Of a stretch of DNA of 64,000 bases, positions 8,950 to 18,807 are shown in pieces; within the stretch, counting starts at the first letter, position 1; the number at the start of each line of letters is the position of its first letter. Under the pieces are notes generated by a model. The model had not been told where the DNA came from, did no database searches, and was given only the letters and a program-made list of their open reading frames with translations. Location of the stretch: assembly GCA_964016415.1 (NCBI GenBank), contig OZ024666.1, positions 1,655,310 through 1,719,309 of the forward strand, read 5' to 3'. The position numbers were made by a program, and so were the translations under genes. This DNA is from Erwinia sp. (GTDB lineage: Bacteria; Pseudomonadota; Gammaproteobacteria; Enterobacterales; Enterobacteriaceae).

Positions 8950-9717
8950 ATGACAGACATGCGTTTTTGGCCAAAGAAAACGGAATCTCCTTCACAACCG
9001 TGGCAGGAGGCACTCAATACCCCTCTATTTTCACTCTTAAATCATGAGGAAAAACGACAACTGATTGCGATGGGTGACATATTTTTGCAACGTAAATTGT
9101 TGCGTCCATTACAGGGCGTCACCCTGTCTCCGCTGGATGAGTACCGCCTTGCGTTGCTATTTTGCCTGCCAGTATTACAGCTCGGACTCCATTATCTTGA
9201 TGGCTTTCACGAAGTGCTGCTCTACCCTGCCCCCTTTATCGTTGAAAACACCTGCCAGGATGAAGCGGGCCTGGTACACAACGATATGCAGATTGAGTCC
9301 GGACAGAGCTGGCTGCAGGGTCCGATAGTCCTCAATATGCAGGATATCCAGGAAAGCTATGATCTCTCCGGATACAATCTGGTCATTCATGAAGTTGCGC
9401 ACAAACTCGATGCACGTGGTGGTGGCATGATGAATGGTATTCCTGCCATTCCACTGCGCGAATTCCCTACATGGGAAAATCAACTACGGACAATCATTGA
9501 CTCTATCAGAGAAGAAATCGCACTCACTGGTGAAGAAGCTACCACTCTCGATGCCTATGCCGCCAGTGATCCGGCTGAATGTTTTGCCGTTATGTCTGAA
9601 TACTTCTTTAGCGCTCCGGAGCTATTAACCAACCGTTTTCCTGATTTCTATCAGCTTTTGGTTGGTTTCTATCGTCAGGATCCGGCAGAGCGATTACAGC
9701 CATCCGCAGCTCCCTGA
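8950..9717 (+). CDS. mtfA: MtfA, Mlc titration factor and zinc peptidase
   Basis: Cytosolic zinc metallopeptidase that binds the glucose-PTS repressor Mlc and so raises ptsG expression. It has 255 residues. The HExxH motif is H147-E148-V-A-H151 (LVIHEVAHKLDARG), and the third ligand is probably E210 in ASDPAECFAVMSEYFF, in register with the known E. coli zinc site. The start MTDMRFWPKK is supported by an AGAGAG upstream. As in E. coli, mtfA sits beside a tRNA-Asn gene, which here is the integration site of a mobile element. Confidence 0.95.
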   Translation: MTDMRFWPKKTESPSQPWQEALNTPLFSLLNHEEKRQLIAMGDIFLQRKLLRPLQGVTLSPLDEYRLALLFCLPVLQLGLHYLDGFHEVLLYPAPFIVENTCQDEAGLVHNDMQIESGQSWLQGPIVLNMQDIQESYDLSGYNLVIHEVAHKLDARGGGMMNGIPAIPLREFPTWENQLRTIIDSIREEIALTGEEATTLDAYAASDPAECFAVMSEYFFSAPELLTNRFPDFYQLLVGFYRQDPAERLQPSAAP

Positions 9718-9789
9718 TGGTAAGGCTGCCCATTTCTGCGGCAAATTGCTGATGATATGAGCAGTCAGTATCTGAGTGTTGTTTTAGTG

Positions 9790-9818
9790 TTGACAGTACT
9801 ACTTCACCCCGTTACTAT
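9790..9818 (+). promoter_or_regulatory. Promoter of tRNA-Asn
   Basis: TTGACA (9790-9795) and TACTAT (9813-9818) with a 17-base spacer, followed by a GC-rich discriminator (GCGCCCG), about 17 bases before the mature tRNA 5' end. This is a typical stable-RNA promoter. Confidence 0.8.
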
Positions 9819-9835
9819 GCGCCCGTTCTCGCGAT

Positions 9836-9911
9836 TCCTCTGTAGTTCAGTCGGTAGAACGGCGGACTGTTAATCCGTATGTCACTGGTTCGAGTCCAGT
9901 CAGAGGAGCCA
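9836..9911 (+). tRNA. tRNA-Asn (GTT anticodon)
   Basis: A 76-nt tRNA with encoded CCA. The acceptor stem TCCTCTG pairs with CAGAGGA, the anticodon loop is ACTGTTAAT (anticodon GTT), and the T loop is GGTTCGAGTCC. It is preceded by a strong promoter and followed by GCC-A and the element. Its 3' end supplies the left attachment repeat, so the gene stays functional after integration. Confidence 0.97.
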
Positions 9912-9912
9912 A
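9888..9912 (+). repeat. attL direct repeat (tRNA-Asn 3' end)
   Basis: The 25 bases from the T arm through the CCA end of tRNA-Asn plus one A recur exactly at 28323-28347. This marks the left junction of the integrated element. Confidence 0.93.
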
Positions 9913-10029
9913 TTTCAAGAGAAGCAGACGTTCACTAACGTCTGCTTTCTGCATTTCTATCAACTGGTTATCCCTTCTTCAGTCGTTCACCCTCGTTCAC
10001 TAAAAACCACTCGAAGCCATACTCATTTT

Positions 10030-10049
10030 GATGGTAAAAATGTTGGTAA
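10030..10049 (+). repeat. Left putative integrase arm-type site
   Basis: A 20-bp sequence of form GATGGTAAA-A-ATGTTGGTAA that recurs with one mismatch at 28253-28272, close to the other end. Both lie just inside the att repeats, the usual place for integrase arm-binding sites. Function is inference. Confidence 0.55.
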
Positions 10050-10096
10050 TGCTGGTTCGATTTCGCTTTTACCAACAATCGAGGGGTGACGTTTTC

Positions 10097-11417
10097 ATGT
10101 CACTGACTGATATTAAAGCAAAAAATGCAAAGCCCCTTGAGAAGGAATACAAGCTGACCGATGGCTTTGGCATGTTCCTTCGTGTTACCCCTAAAGGTTC
10201 GAAATACTGGCAAATGGCCTACCGTTTTGAAGGGAAGCAAAAACTCTTCTCTATCGGTGTTTATCCTGCTGTTTCTCTTGCTGACGCAAGACAACGCCGT
10301 GATGAGGCCAGAAGGCTTCTTGCTCAGGGCATTGACCCTAATGCAAAGAAACAGGCAGAGGTTAAAGAGCTGAAAGGCCAAGCGTGATAAGACACGTTAC
10401 TTTCAGCGATGGTAGCTAAGGCTTGGTTTGCTACGAAGAACAAAATGGTCAGAAGATTATCGGTGATGCCGTATGGAAGCGCCTTGAAACCTATGTCTTC
10501 CCGACAATTGGTGACAAAGATGTTGCCGAACTGGATACGGGTGATCTGCTGGTTCCGGTGAAAAAGGTTGAAGCACTTGGTTATCTTGAAGTTGCCATGC
10601 GCATTCAACAATACGTTACGGCGATCCTCCGCCATGCTGTTCAGCAGAAACTGATACGCCATAACCTTGCCTATGATATGGAAGGCTGCTGTTCAGAAAC
10701 CACAGACTGAACACCGCCCGGCACTGGAGCTGGAAGAAATCCCCTAGCTACTGAAAAAATTACCGAATACAAAGGCCGCAGGTTAACCATACTGGCTATT
10801 CAGCTCAATCTGATGATTTTCATTCGTTCCAGTGAGCTTCGTTTCGCCCGCTGGTCTGAAATTGATTTCAAAAGTAAGTTATGGGTGATACCCGAACAGC
10901 GGGAAGTCAATTGAAAGCGTCAAACATTCAGACTCGTGGTGCCAAAATGAAGCGTAAGCACTTCGTTCCCCTTTGCCAGTCAGGTCATTGAAGATATTGG
11001 AAGAGATCCGGCAACTAACTTATGAAGATAGGCCATGATGACGGGCTAATCCTTACTGGCTGCTATGACTCGCTTTAAACCCATGAGCGAAAACACCATC
11101 AACAAAGCCCTTCGCAATATGGGCTATGACACGAAGTCAGGACATCTGTGGACACGGCTTTCGTACACTGGCCTGTAGTGCCTTAATTGAGTCTGGTTTA
11201 TGGTCAGAAGACGCTGTGGAGCTTCAGATGAGCCACAAGGAAAGCAATAGCGTCCGTGCGGCTTACACCCACAAGGCCAAGCACCTTGACCAGCGCCGCC
11301 TGATGCTTGCAGTGGTGGGCGGACTACCTTGATGCGAGCAGCAACGGTATGGTCAGGCCGTTTGAGTTTGCCCACCGGTGCTCGTTTTGGGCTAGAAAAC
11401 CAAGCCTAACCGCTTGA
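10097..11417 (+). pseudogene. P4-type tyrosine integrase, heavily degraded
   Basis: Remnant of a site-specific recombinase that inserts into tRNA genes. The N-terminal block is open from ATG 10097: SLTDIKAKNAKPLEKEYKLT is the typical P4-integrase arm domain, followed by LRVTPKGSKYWQMAYRF. It then breaks at about 10386. Further blocks appear in shifted frames: KRLETYVFPTIGDKDVAELD at about 10480, GHGFRTLACSALIESGLW (HxxR motif) at about 11150, and AAYTHKAKHLDQRRLML (catalytic tyrosine) at about 11260. The expected LQWWADYLD tail is again out of frame. At least four frameshifts and several stops separate these blocks, so no functional recombinase can be made. Confidence 0.9.
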
Positions 11418-11563
11418 TAACAACATCACATATACAGCATGTAACCCATTGTTTTGAATATATTTGAATAGCCATCACTCGGTTGATGGCTATGAATTCA
11501 TACCGTAGAATGTTTACCAATTTCGGGCACCGATTTCCCGTGACCTTAGGACGGATACTTTTT

Positions 11564-13563
11564 ATGAAAAAACTAACTTCGGACATGACAGAACTACAAT
11601 CAATGAATATCACAGAAGATAATATCTGTAAGCTTAAGTCATTGTTTCCTGATGCATTTCAATGAAGGATGGCATCGATTTTGATGTTTTAAAGCAGCTT
11701 TTGGGTGAAAATGTAGACGAAAAAGAAGAGCGCTATGGCCTGAACTGGCATGGTAAACGTCAGGCTCGCCAGCTTGCTCTAACCCCTTCCCGTGGCACTT
11801 TACGTCCATGTAAAGATGAAAGTGTCGATTGGGATAACAGCTAAAAACATCATGATCGAAGGTGATAACCTTGAAGTGTTAAAACTTCTTCAAAAAAGCT
11901 ACGCTGGAAAAGTTAAGCTTATTTATATCGATCCACCTTACAACACTGGTAAAGATTTTGTTTACCCTGATAACTTTCAAGATAATATGAAAAATTATCT
12001 TGAAATCACAGGACAAGCAGAAGCAGGAATTCGCTTAAGCACAAATACCGAAACCAGTGGACGTTATCATACTGATTGGCTAAACATGATGTATCCTCGT
12101 CTTAAGCTTGCGAGAAACTTGCTTAGTGATGATGGTGTTATTTTTATTTCTATAGATGACTCAGAAATAGAGAATCTTAAAGTTACCTGTAATGATATTT
12201 TTGGTGAAGACAACTTCATATCAACTATATCACGACTAATGAAAACTGGCGGAGCAAAAGGAAACTTTTTCACGCCAAATGTCGAATTTATCTTAGTTTA
12301 CGCAAAAAATATCAACAGAGCGGCTCATTTCAGAGCAAAGATTGGTGCAGAACAAATTGCAACCTATTACAACAAAAAACAAAGCGGCGGCATACGCGAT
12401 GGTGAAATTTATGGTGAAGAAAGGCTTTATAAAGCTAGCTTGGATGCCAGAGCTAACCAACGCTACTGGATAGAATGTCCAGATGGTAGTTTTGTGATTC
12501 CTCCGGGTTCCACTTTTCCCAACAGTGTGAAAGAGGGTGTTCAAATCACTCCTGAACGAGGTGATGGAGTATGGAAATGGACGTATACAAGATATAAAGA
12601 TGAATACAACCTCGGAAATATTGTTTTCAAAGAGACCAATACATCAGCACTTTTAGATGAAGAAGGAAAACAGGCAAAATATAACATATACAACAAGCTT
12701 TGGTTAAAAGATCAGCAAGAAAAAGGAATGGTTCCGGGAAATTTAATCAATAAATGGGAGAACAGACAAAGTTCTAAAGAATTAAAAGAACTTGGTATAC
12801 CATTTGATTTTGCAAAGCCTACAAACCTTCTGAAATATCTCATGGAGATTTCCAGAATTAAAGAAAACGAAATTGTAATGGATTTCTTTGCTGGATCAGG
12901 CTCCTTTGGCCATAGCCTTTACAAATATAATGCCGAAAACAACACCTCTCTGAAATATATATTAGTTCAGTTGCCTGAAAAATTATCTTTTGATAATCAG
13001 GATCAAAAGCAGGCATATAATTTTTGTGTCCAAGAAAGGCTACCAAACACTATCTGTGAGTTAACCAAAGAGCGCCTCCGTCGTGCAGGTAAAAAGGTTC
13101 AACATGATAATCCAAACTGGAATGGTGATGTTGGTTTTCGTGTCTTTAAACTTGATACATCAAACATTCGACCATGGGAAGCTACAGCAGAAACCCTATT
13201 AGAACAAATTAATGCTTATGTAAGCCCAATCCTTCTAGGCCGTAGTGATGAAGATTTGCTCTCAGAGTTAATGCTTAAGCGTGGCATTGACCTGAGTGTA
13301 AACATTGAAACCCGACAATTTGATGGGTTGACCGTTTCTTGTGTTGACGGTGGCAAATTGTTTACCTGCTTTGCCAGTCAAATTCCAGCCTCTTCAGTTG
13401 AAGGACTGACCAAGGAGATCATTGACTGGCATAAAAGCTCGAAATGGCTGGCAAAGATAGTGTCTGCTATTTCCTTGATGACGCATTTGAAAATAACGTT
13501 GCTAAAACAAATCTTTGCGCCATTCTGGAACAACACGGCCTGACTAACCTACACAGCCTGTAA
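11564..13563 (+). pseudogene. mod: Type III restriction-modification methylase (Mod), frameshifted
   Basis: N6-adenine methylase subunit of a type III system. The catalytic motif DPPYNTG lies at about 11932-11952, and the AdoMet-binding motif MDFFAGSGSFG at about 12880, the order of a beta-class enzyme. The N-terminal segment from ATG 11564 (MKKLTSDMTELQSMN) breaks near 11660. The next block (GIDFDVLKQLLGENVDEKEE) breaks near 11835, just before KNIMIEGDNLEVLKLL. The main frame is open to about 13440, then shifts. The expected ending EQHGLTNLHSL stops at TAA 13561-13563. At least three indels are needed to restore it. It precedes res by nine bases. Confidence 0.9.
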
Positions 13564-13572
13564 GGGAATGCG

Positions 13573-16544
13573 ATGAAACTACATTTTGAATCTGACCTTA
13601 CCTATCAGCAAAACGCCATAACATCGGTCTGTGATTTGTTTGAAGGGCAAGAGAAATGGGGAAGCGAGATGACTGTGCTGGCCCCTGCTCAGGGTGCACT
13701 TTCATTTGAAGGCGCAACAGGTTCAATGCCTGTGAACCCAGAAAATACCCGAAGATGATATTCTGCTGAAAAACCTAAACAATATTCAGTTGAAAAATCA
13801 GCTTCCTCCCTCACCTGTGCTTGACAGCCATGATTTTACTGTCGAAATGGAAACAGGGACAGGTAAAACATATGTTTATCTTCGCACCATGCTTGAGTTG
13901 AACAAACGCTATGGCATGAGCAAATTTATCATCGTTGTTCCTTCCGTTGCCATCAAGGAAGGCGTTTATAAAACGCTACAAATCACTGAGGAACATTTTA
14001 AAAGCCTCTATGCGGGTAGTTCCATACGAATACTATCTGTATGATTCAGTCTAAACCTGCGGATGTGCGAAATTTTGCAACCAGTTCTGTTATGCAGATC
14101 ATGGTAATGACGGTGGGTGCGATTAACAAAAAAGACGTTAACAAGCTATATCAGTCCAGTGAAAAAACGACCGTTGATGATCTGGATAAGCCAATCGATC
14201 TGATCCGTGCTACACGTCCGATTATTATCGTAGACGAGCCACAAAGTGTGGATGGTGGTTTAAATGGTGCGGGTAAAACCGCACTTGATGCAATGCATCC
14301 CATGTTCACTTTACGTTATTCGGCGACACATGTGCATAGACACCATATGGTGTATCGCCTCGATGCCATTGATGCTTACAACCAAAAGCTGGTCAAACAG
14401 ATCGAAGTCGCTGGGCTTGAAGTCCAGAATGCCAGCAACAGCCCCTATGTAAAACTGGTAAGTATTAACAATAAGAAAAATGTCATTAGCGCGTACTGTT
14501 CTTGTTGATATAGCCGATAAAAAAGGGAGCGTTAATCGTTCTGAGATTGCCGTGTATGACGGTATGACACTTGATGACGAAACGGGACGTGATATTTATC
14601 GGGGATACCGGATAAGCGAGATCCGCACGGGCAAAGAAGGTTATCTTACACTGGAAACGCCTTCTAATGCCTACTATATGAGAGTAGGTGATGTCGTGGG
14701 TGATATTGATCCGATGCTCATCCAGCGCCATATGATTAGACGCACAATCCGTGAACATCTGGATAAAGAACTTCGCCTGAATACTCAGCAAATCAAGGTT
14801 CTTACCTTGTTTTTCACCGATAAAGTTAGATTTCTATCGCCAAAATAATGAACAAGGACTTCGTGAACTGGGTGAATATGCCCGTATCTTTGAAGAAGAA
14901 TATCTCAAAGCCATCAAAAGCCCCGCATATAAAGATTTGCTTCCTTCTCATCCAGAACATGCGAAAGACGTTCATGATGGCTATTTCTCCATCGATAAAA
15001 AAGGTGCATGGGCTGAAACAAGCGAAAGCAATAATGCAGGCCGCGAAAATGCGGAGCGTGGTTATAACCTCATCATGAAAAATAAAGAGAAGCTGTTGAG
15101 TTTCTCTAACCCGGTGAGGTTCATTTTTTCACACTCCGCTCTGAAAGAAGGCTGGGATAACCCCAATGTATTCCAGATTTGTAGCCTTCGAGAGATGGGA
15201 AGTGAACGAGAACGCCGCCAGACTTTAGGCCGTGGTCTTCGCCTGTGCGTTAACCAAGAGGGTGAACGCGTTCGTGATGACAGCATTAACATTCTGACAG
15301 TCGTTGCCAGTGAAAACTATGAAGCCTATGCTGAACGACTACAGAGCGAAATTGAGAACGAAACAGGTATTCGTTTTGGTATCATCGAAAAAGATGCTTT
15401 TGCCCATGTGGTTACAAATTCTGGATCAGAATCTAAAGCTATAGGAGTATTAGGATCAAATGAAATATGGACTTGGCTCATAACTGAAGGTTATCTAGAA
15501 AAATCAGGGAAGATTTCTAAAAAGTTGTCGAAAGCACTCCATGAAAACACATTTATTCTCATGGAAAAGTATTTATCTGTACAAAAACACATTGAAGCTA
15601 TTCTGCATAAATCTAACACCCGGCTGAATATAAATAATGCTGAAGAGCGAGTGAGGGTTAAATATCGTAAAGAAAATTTCAACTCGCCATATTTTAATGA
15701 GCTATGGAAGCGAATAAAATATAAAACAGTATATAAGCTCGACTTCTCTGAGGAAAAGCTGGTTGAGGCGTGTGCTAAGTCTATTGAAGAAATGCCGGCT
15801 GTTGATAAAGCCACATTAAGTTTCAGCAAAGCAGTAATAACTAAAGATAGATCTGGATTAGATGTCAAAGTATTGGCTAATGGAACAACAACTTCAGTTA
15901 TAGAAGTATCAGGACAACAACTTCCTGATTCATTGAGTGTGCTACAAGATAAAACCGGACTAACCCGCCGTAGCCTTGTTCAGATTTTGAAGGACAGTGG
16001 TCGGATAAATGATTTTATTAAAAATCCCAATTCCTTCATCAATGAAGTAATTACAAGAATTAACTACGTAAAAAGTTTATCCATTATTGATGGTATAAAA
16101 TATTATCCTATCTCTTCCGAAAATTATGCACAAAGCTTATTTAATGAAAAAGAATTGACTGGTTATACACGTCGTATGTTTAAGGCTGGTAATAAATCAC
16201 TTTATGAATATATAAATATCGATTCGGATATTGAAAGAGAATTTGCTAAAGATTTAGAAATACAGGAAGAGGTGAAACTATATGCTAAACTTCCTAACTG
16301 GTTTAAGATCCCAACCCCCTTGGGGAACTATAATCCCGATTGGGCATTAGTAATTAATAAGAATGGTAAAGACAACGTCTATTTTGTCGTCGAGACAAAA
16401 AGTAATTTACTAACCCTTAGAGATAATGAATACGGAAAGATAAAATGTGGGAAAGCTCATTTTGAATCATTAACTCCGTTAAATGAAAATCCTGCTAAAT
16501 ATGCATGCGCGATAAAATATGAACATTTAAATAGTTTAGAATAG
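13573..16544 (+). pseudogene. res: Type III restriction endonuclease (Res), frameshifted
   Basis: ATP-dependent helicase-nuclease subunit of the type III system. Helicase motif [12 protein letters not shown] lies at about 13847-13880, motif II DEPQ at about 14233, motif VI QTLGRGLRL at about 15220, and a C-terminal PD-(D/E)XK nuclease (YNPDWALV then FVVETKSNL) at about 16330-16400. The sequence is split among successive frames, with shifts near 13750, 14020, 14040, 14495 and 14840. From 14937 to the stop it is one open frame. The last part could be translated but would lack motifs I and II, so no active enzyme is expected. Confidence 0.9.
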
Positions 16545-16616
16545 TTTAAACTTTGCCAAGATGGAGAATGCACCTGCTTAAGGTGCATTTTTAATTGCAA
16601 ATGCAGAGAGGACCAT

Positions 16617-17426
16617 ATGAATTTGACCATCAAAGATGACTGGATGAACGATTTTTTATCTGATAACGGATATTTTGTATCAGACCATGAAAGTTATCGA
16701 ATTAGTTTGGGGCTACCAAAGCAGGCAAAAGTTAGTTTGCGTTTTTTTGGTAATGTTAAAATCGGATATTTCTATGCGATAGTGATAAATTGTGATGAGA
16801 GCGAATGGAAACATTGCATAACTGCTAGCATCTTAGAGCATAAGGAAAAATTAAAAGGTATTTTGGATGGGAATATTTCAATATTAATGTTTGACAACAA
16901 TAAGGATAGTTTTTGTATCTACAATGGTGCAATTCGTAACATTAGCTCTGCCCAGCTTGTTACTTATTTTTCTAATATTAATTCTGATTTGACAGCTGAG
17001 TCTGGAACTTTTAAACAAATTAATAGAACTACAAATGATGCTTTCCAAGTATGGACTAGAAAAAATTTATCCAAATATGTCTCATGTAATGATATTGATG
17101 CATTTAAAATTAAGGGGGATACAATAGAGTTTGTTGAATTAAAAAGGCCAGTGCAGGAATGTTATAATTGGCTTCCTTATTTAAATGATTACGGGAATTA
17201 TAAAGCATTACAGGTAATGGGAAGAGTCAATAGAAATATAAAATCAATTTTCACTCTGTCATATAATGCTAATAATAATGAAAAGTTTGTGGTTTTTGAA
17301 TTGGATAGAATTGAAAAGGATGTTATCGAAGGGCGTTTATCAAAGGTAAAAACCTCGGAAATTGATATTACAAAAGGGTTTTCAGCATTAACCTATCAGA
17401 CATTTACTTCACACAATAGAACGTGA
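16617..17426 (+). CDS. Putative PD-(D/E)XK nuclease-like protein beside type III RM
   Basis: A 269-residue protein with a good ribosome site (AGAGAGGACCAT before ATG 16617). I do not recognise the family. The stretch DIDAFKIKGDTIEFVELKRP contains D-x(n)-E-x-K, the pattern of a PD-(D/E)XK nuclease core, with beta-rich sequence on both sides. A QVMGRVNRN segment follows about 40 residues later. It lies 72 bases after res on the same strand and is followed by a strong terminator, so it may be the last gene of the restriction operon. Unlike mod and res it is undamaged. It could be a solitary restriction or antiphage nuclease, but this rests on one motif. Confidence 0.6.
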   Translation: MNLTIKDDWMNDFLSDNGYFVSDHESYRISLGLPKQAKVSLRFFGNVKIGYFYAIVINCDESEWKHCITASILEHKEKLKGILDGNISILMFDNNKDSFCIYNGAIRNISSAQLVTYFSNINSDLTAESGTFKQINRTTNDAFQVWTRKNLSKYVSCNDIDAFKIKGDTIEFVELKRPVQECYNWLPYLNDYGNYKALQVMGRVNRNIKSIFTLSYNANNNEKFVVFELDRIEKDVIEGRLSKVKTSEIDITKGFSALTYQTFTSHNRT

Positions 17427-17439
17427 AGTTTACAATTTA

Positions 17440-17462
17440 AAGGGCCTAGCGGCCCTTTTTTA
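17440..17462 (+). terminator. Rho-independent terminator
   Basis: Stem AAGGGCC / GGCCCTT with TAGC loop at 17440-17457, followed by a T run to about 17462. It closes the restriction operon. Confidence 0.88.
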
Positions 17463-17673
17463 AATGAATTCAGGTAAATTTAAAAAGTTGTCGCCAGATA
17501 TATTGCGGTTAGATAGATTACTCAGGTGAGTTATAAATTCAATTCTACAGGTTCGATGTTGATTTTATATTATTTTGACAATAATTATGCGGTTATTTAT
17601 ATTATAGGAGGTATCCATATAATGCCAAAATAATCATCTTATATTCTAACTGTATTTTTACTTTAAACTTTTG

Positions 17674-17985
17674 CTATTTCTGCCTGCCAACCATATCCTC
17701 AAGAAATCTTTTCCCTCGTAATTTTAATCTTGCTTTATCTTTAATGCTAATATTTGATAATTCCAATATCATTCCTAATATTAACTCTTTATCCACCTCT
17801 TCTACTTTACAGCCCACAGCTTTTGCTACTTCAGCGCCAAGGATGATCTTCAAGCGTGTCTCAGCACTCTTGGTCAGAGATTTTCCCTTACTCTTTAAAC
17901 GATTCAAACGCATCTGTGCAGATGCTATTTTTTGCTTGATGGTTTTTTCTGTTCTTTGTTTTCTGTTTTTATCATCCGTAGTCAT
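17674..17985 (-). CDS. Conjugal transfer accessory protein, TraD/MobC-like
   Basis: A 103-residue, very basic protein. It is preceded by AGAGGAAAA and is divergent from the relaxase gene across about 820 bases. The central segment (KSAETRLKIILGAEVAKAVGCKVEEVDKELILGMILEL) resembles the small TraD-type accessory proteins that accompany MobQ-class relaxases, where a conserved R-K-I-x-L-G-x-x-V-x-K motif is typical. The N-terminal lysine- and arginine-rich helix suits DNA binding. Its likely role is an oriT-binding relaxosome component. The assignment rests on this motif and on the neighbour. Confidence 0.65.
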   Translation of the reverse strand: MTTDDKNRKQRTEKTIKQKIASAQMRLNRLKSKGKSLTKSAETRLKIILGAEVAKAVGCKVEEVDKELILGMILELSNISIKDKARLKLRGKRFLEDMVGRQK

Positions 17986-18010
17986 AACTAATTTTCCTCT
18001 TGGTTGTTAA

Positions 18011-18807
18011 AAACATGAAATACAATTAAAAAAGGAAAAGGTCAAACTATAGAATAAAAACTGAATATTTTCATTTCAAACAGGATCACGCCGCGCAAGA
18101 TGATTGTTTCAAACAATCACCTGCTGAACAGGCTTGCTCTGTTAATGATGGGATTCATCCCGAAAAATAGTGTTTTTGATTTTAAAAATGAGATGTCAGT
18201 GAGTTCAAAATAAAAACATGCAGCACATACGAGTGCAATCACTAACATTAATTATCTGATACTCTCCCCGTTACTTATTTTATCAAATCAATGAAAGTAA
18301 TTTTACCTGTAATTTTTTTATTCTTATTTCAGCTCTTAACCTGTGAATTGTGCAACACGTAAAAGTGTTTATTATTTTCACTGTTTTATCTAAATTTCAC
18401 TTTCCCGCCTTACGGCGGGAGAGAAAATACTACTTTCGCCCTTACGGGCACTCTCTAAAACCATAATTATTAAGATTCGTGTAATACCTCAGCCGTTCAT
18501 CCGATTCTTGCCCTATAAATTTCACAGCCCGTAAAACTAGAGTTATTATTTAAGTATAGAAAAACTTTTTACATTGTCGTTATTTTTAGCTCCTTTAGGA
18601 GATATAAAAATAAAGCAATGCCCACCTATACACTCACTTCGTGAGCGTGTGGGGTCTACCGACGGTTGCCTGCCGCAGGCTAAAAGAAAAACCAAGGTCA
18701 ACGTCAACACCAGAGTTTTTCTTACGAAAAACTAAATCCATCTGAGTCCTATTGGAGATTTATCTTTTGGTTTGATATTTAAATTTATATGAGGTTGTTT
18801 TTATTGT
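18011..18807. other. Hairpin-rich intergenic region, candidate oriT
   Basis: About 800 bases without a gene between the divergent accessory gene and the relaxase, the usual place of oriT. It is crowded with short perfect hairpins: 18404-18419 (CCCGCC/GGCGGG, TTAC loop), 18438-18449 (GCCC/GGGC), 18592-18603 (CTCCT/AGGAG), 18635-18647 (CTCAC/GTGAG), 18668-18680 (GCCTG/CAGGC) and 18715-18732 (GTTTTTC/GAAAAAC, TTAC loop). A triple-palindrome module lies at 18101-18161. I could not identify a nic site by match to a known MobQ nick region. Confidence 0.5.
18101..18161. repeat. Triple-palindrome module, copy 1
   Basis: Three palindromes in a row: TGATTGTTTCAAACAATCA (18101-18119), AACAG...CTGTT (18127-18143) and GGGATTCATCCC (18150-18161). 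The same series in the same order and spacing recurs at 23129-23194. Changes between copies fall in loops or in paired positions. Confidence 0.75.

Noticed and set aside
18011..18807. CRISPR-like array among the hairpins
   Set aside because: Stem sequences differ from hairpin to hairpin and spacing is irregular; there are no repeated units with equal spacers and no cas genes.
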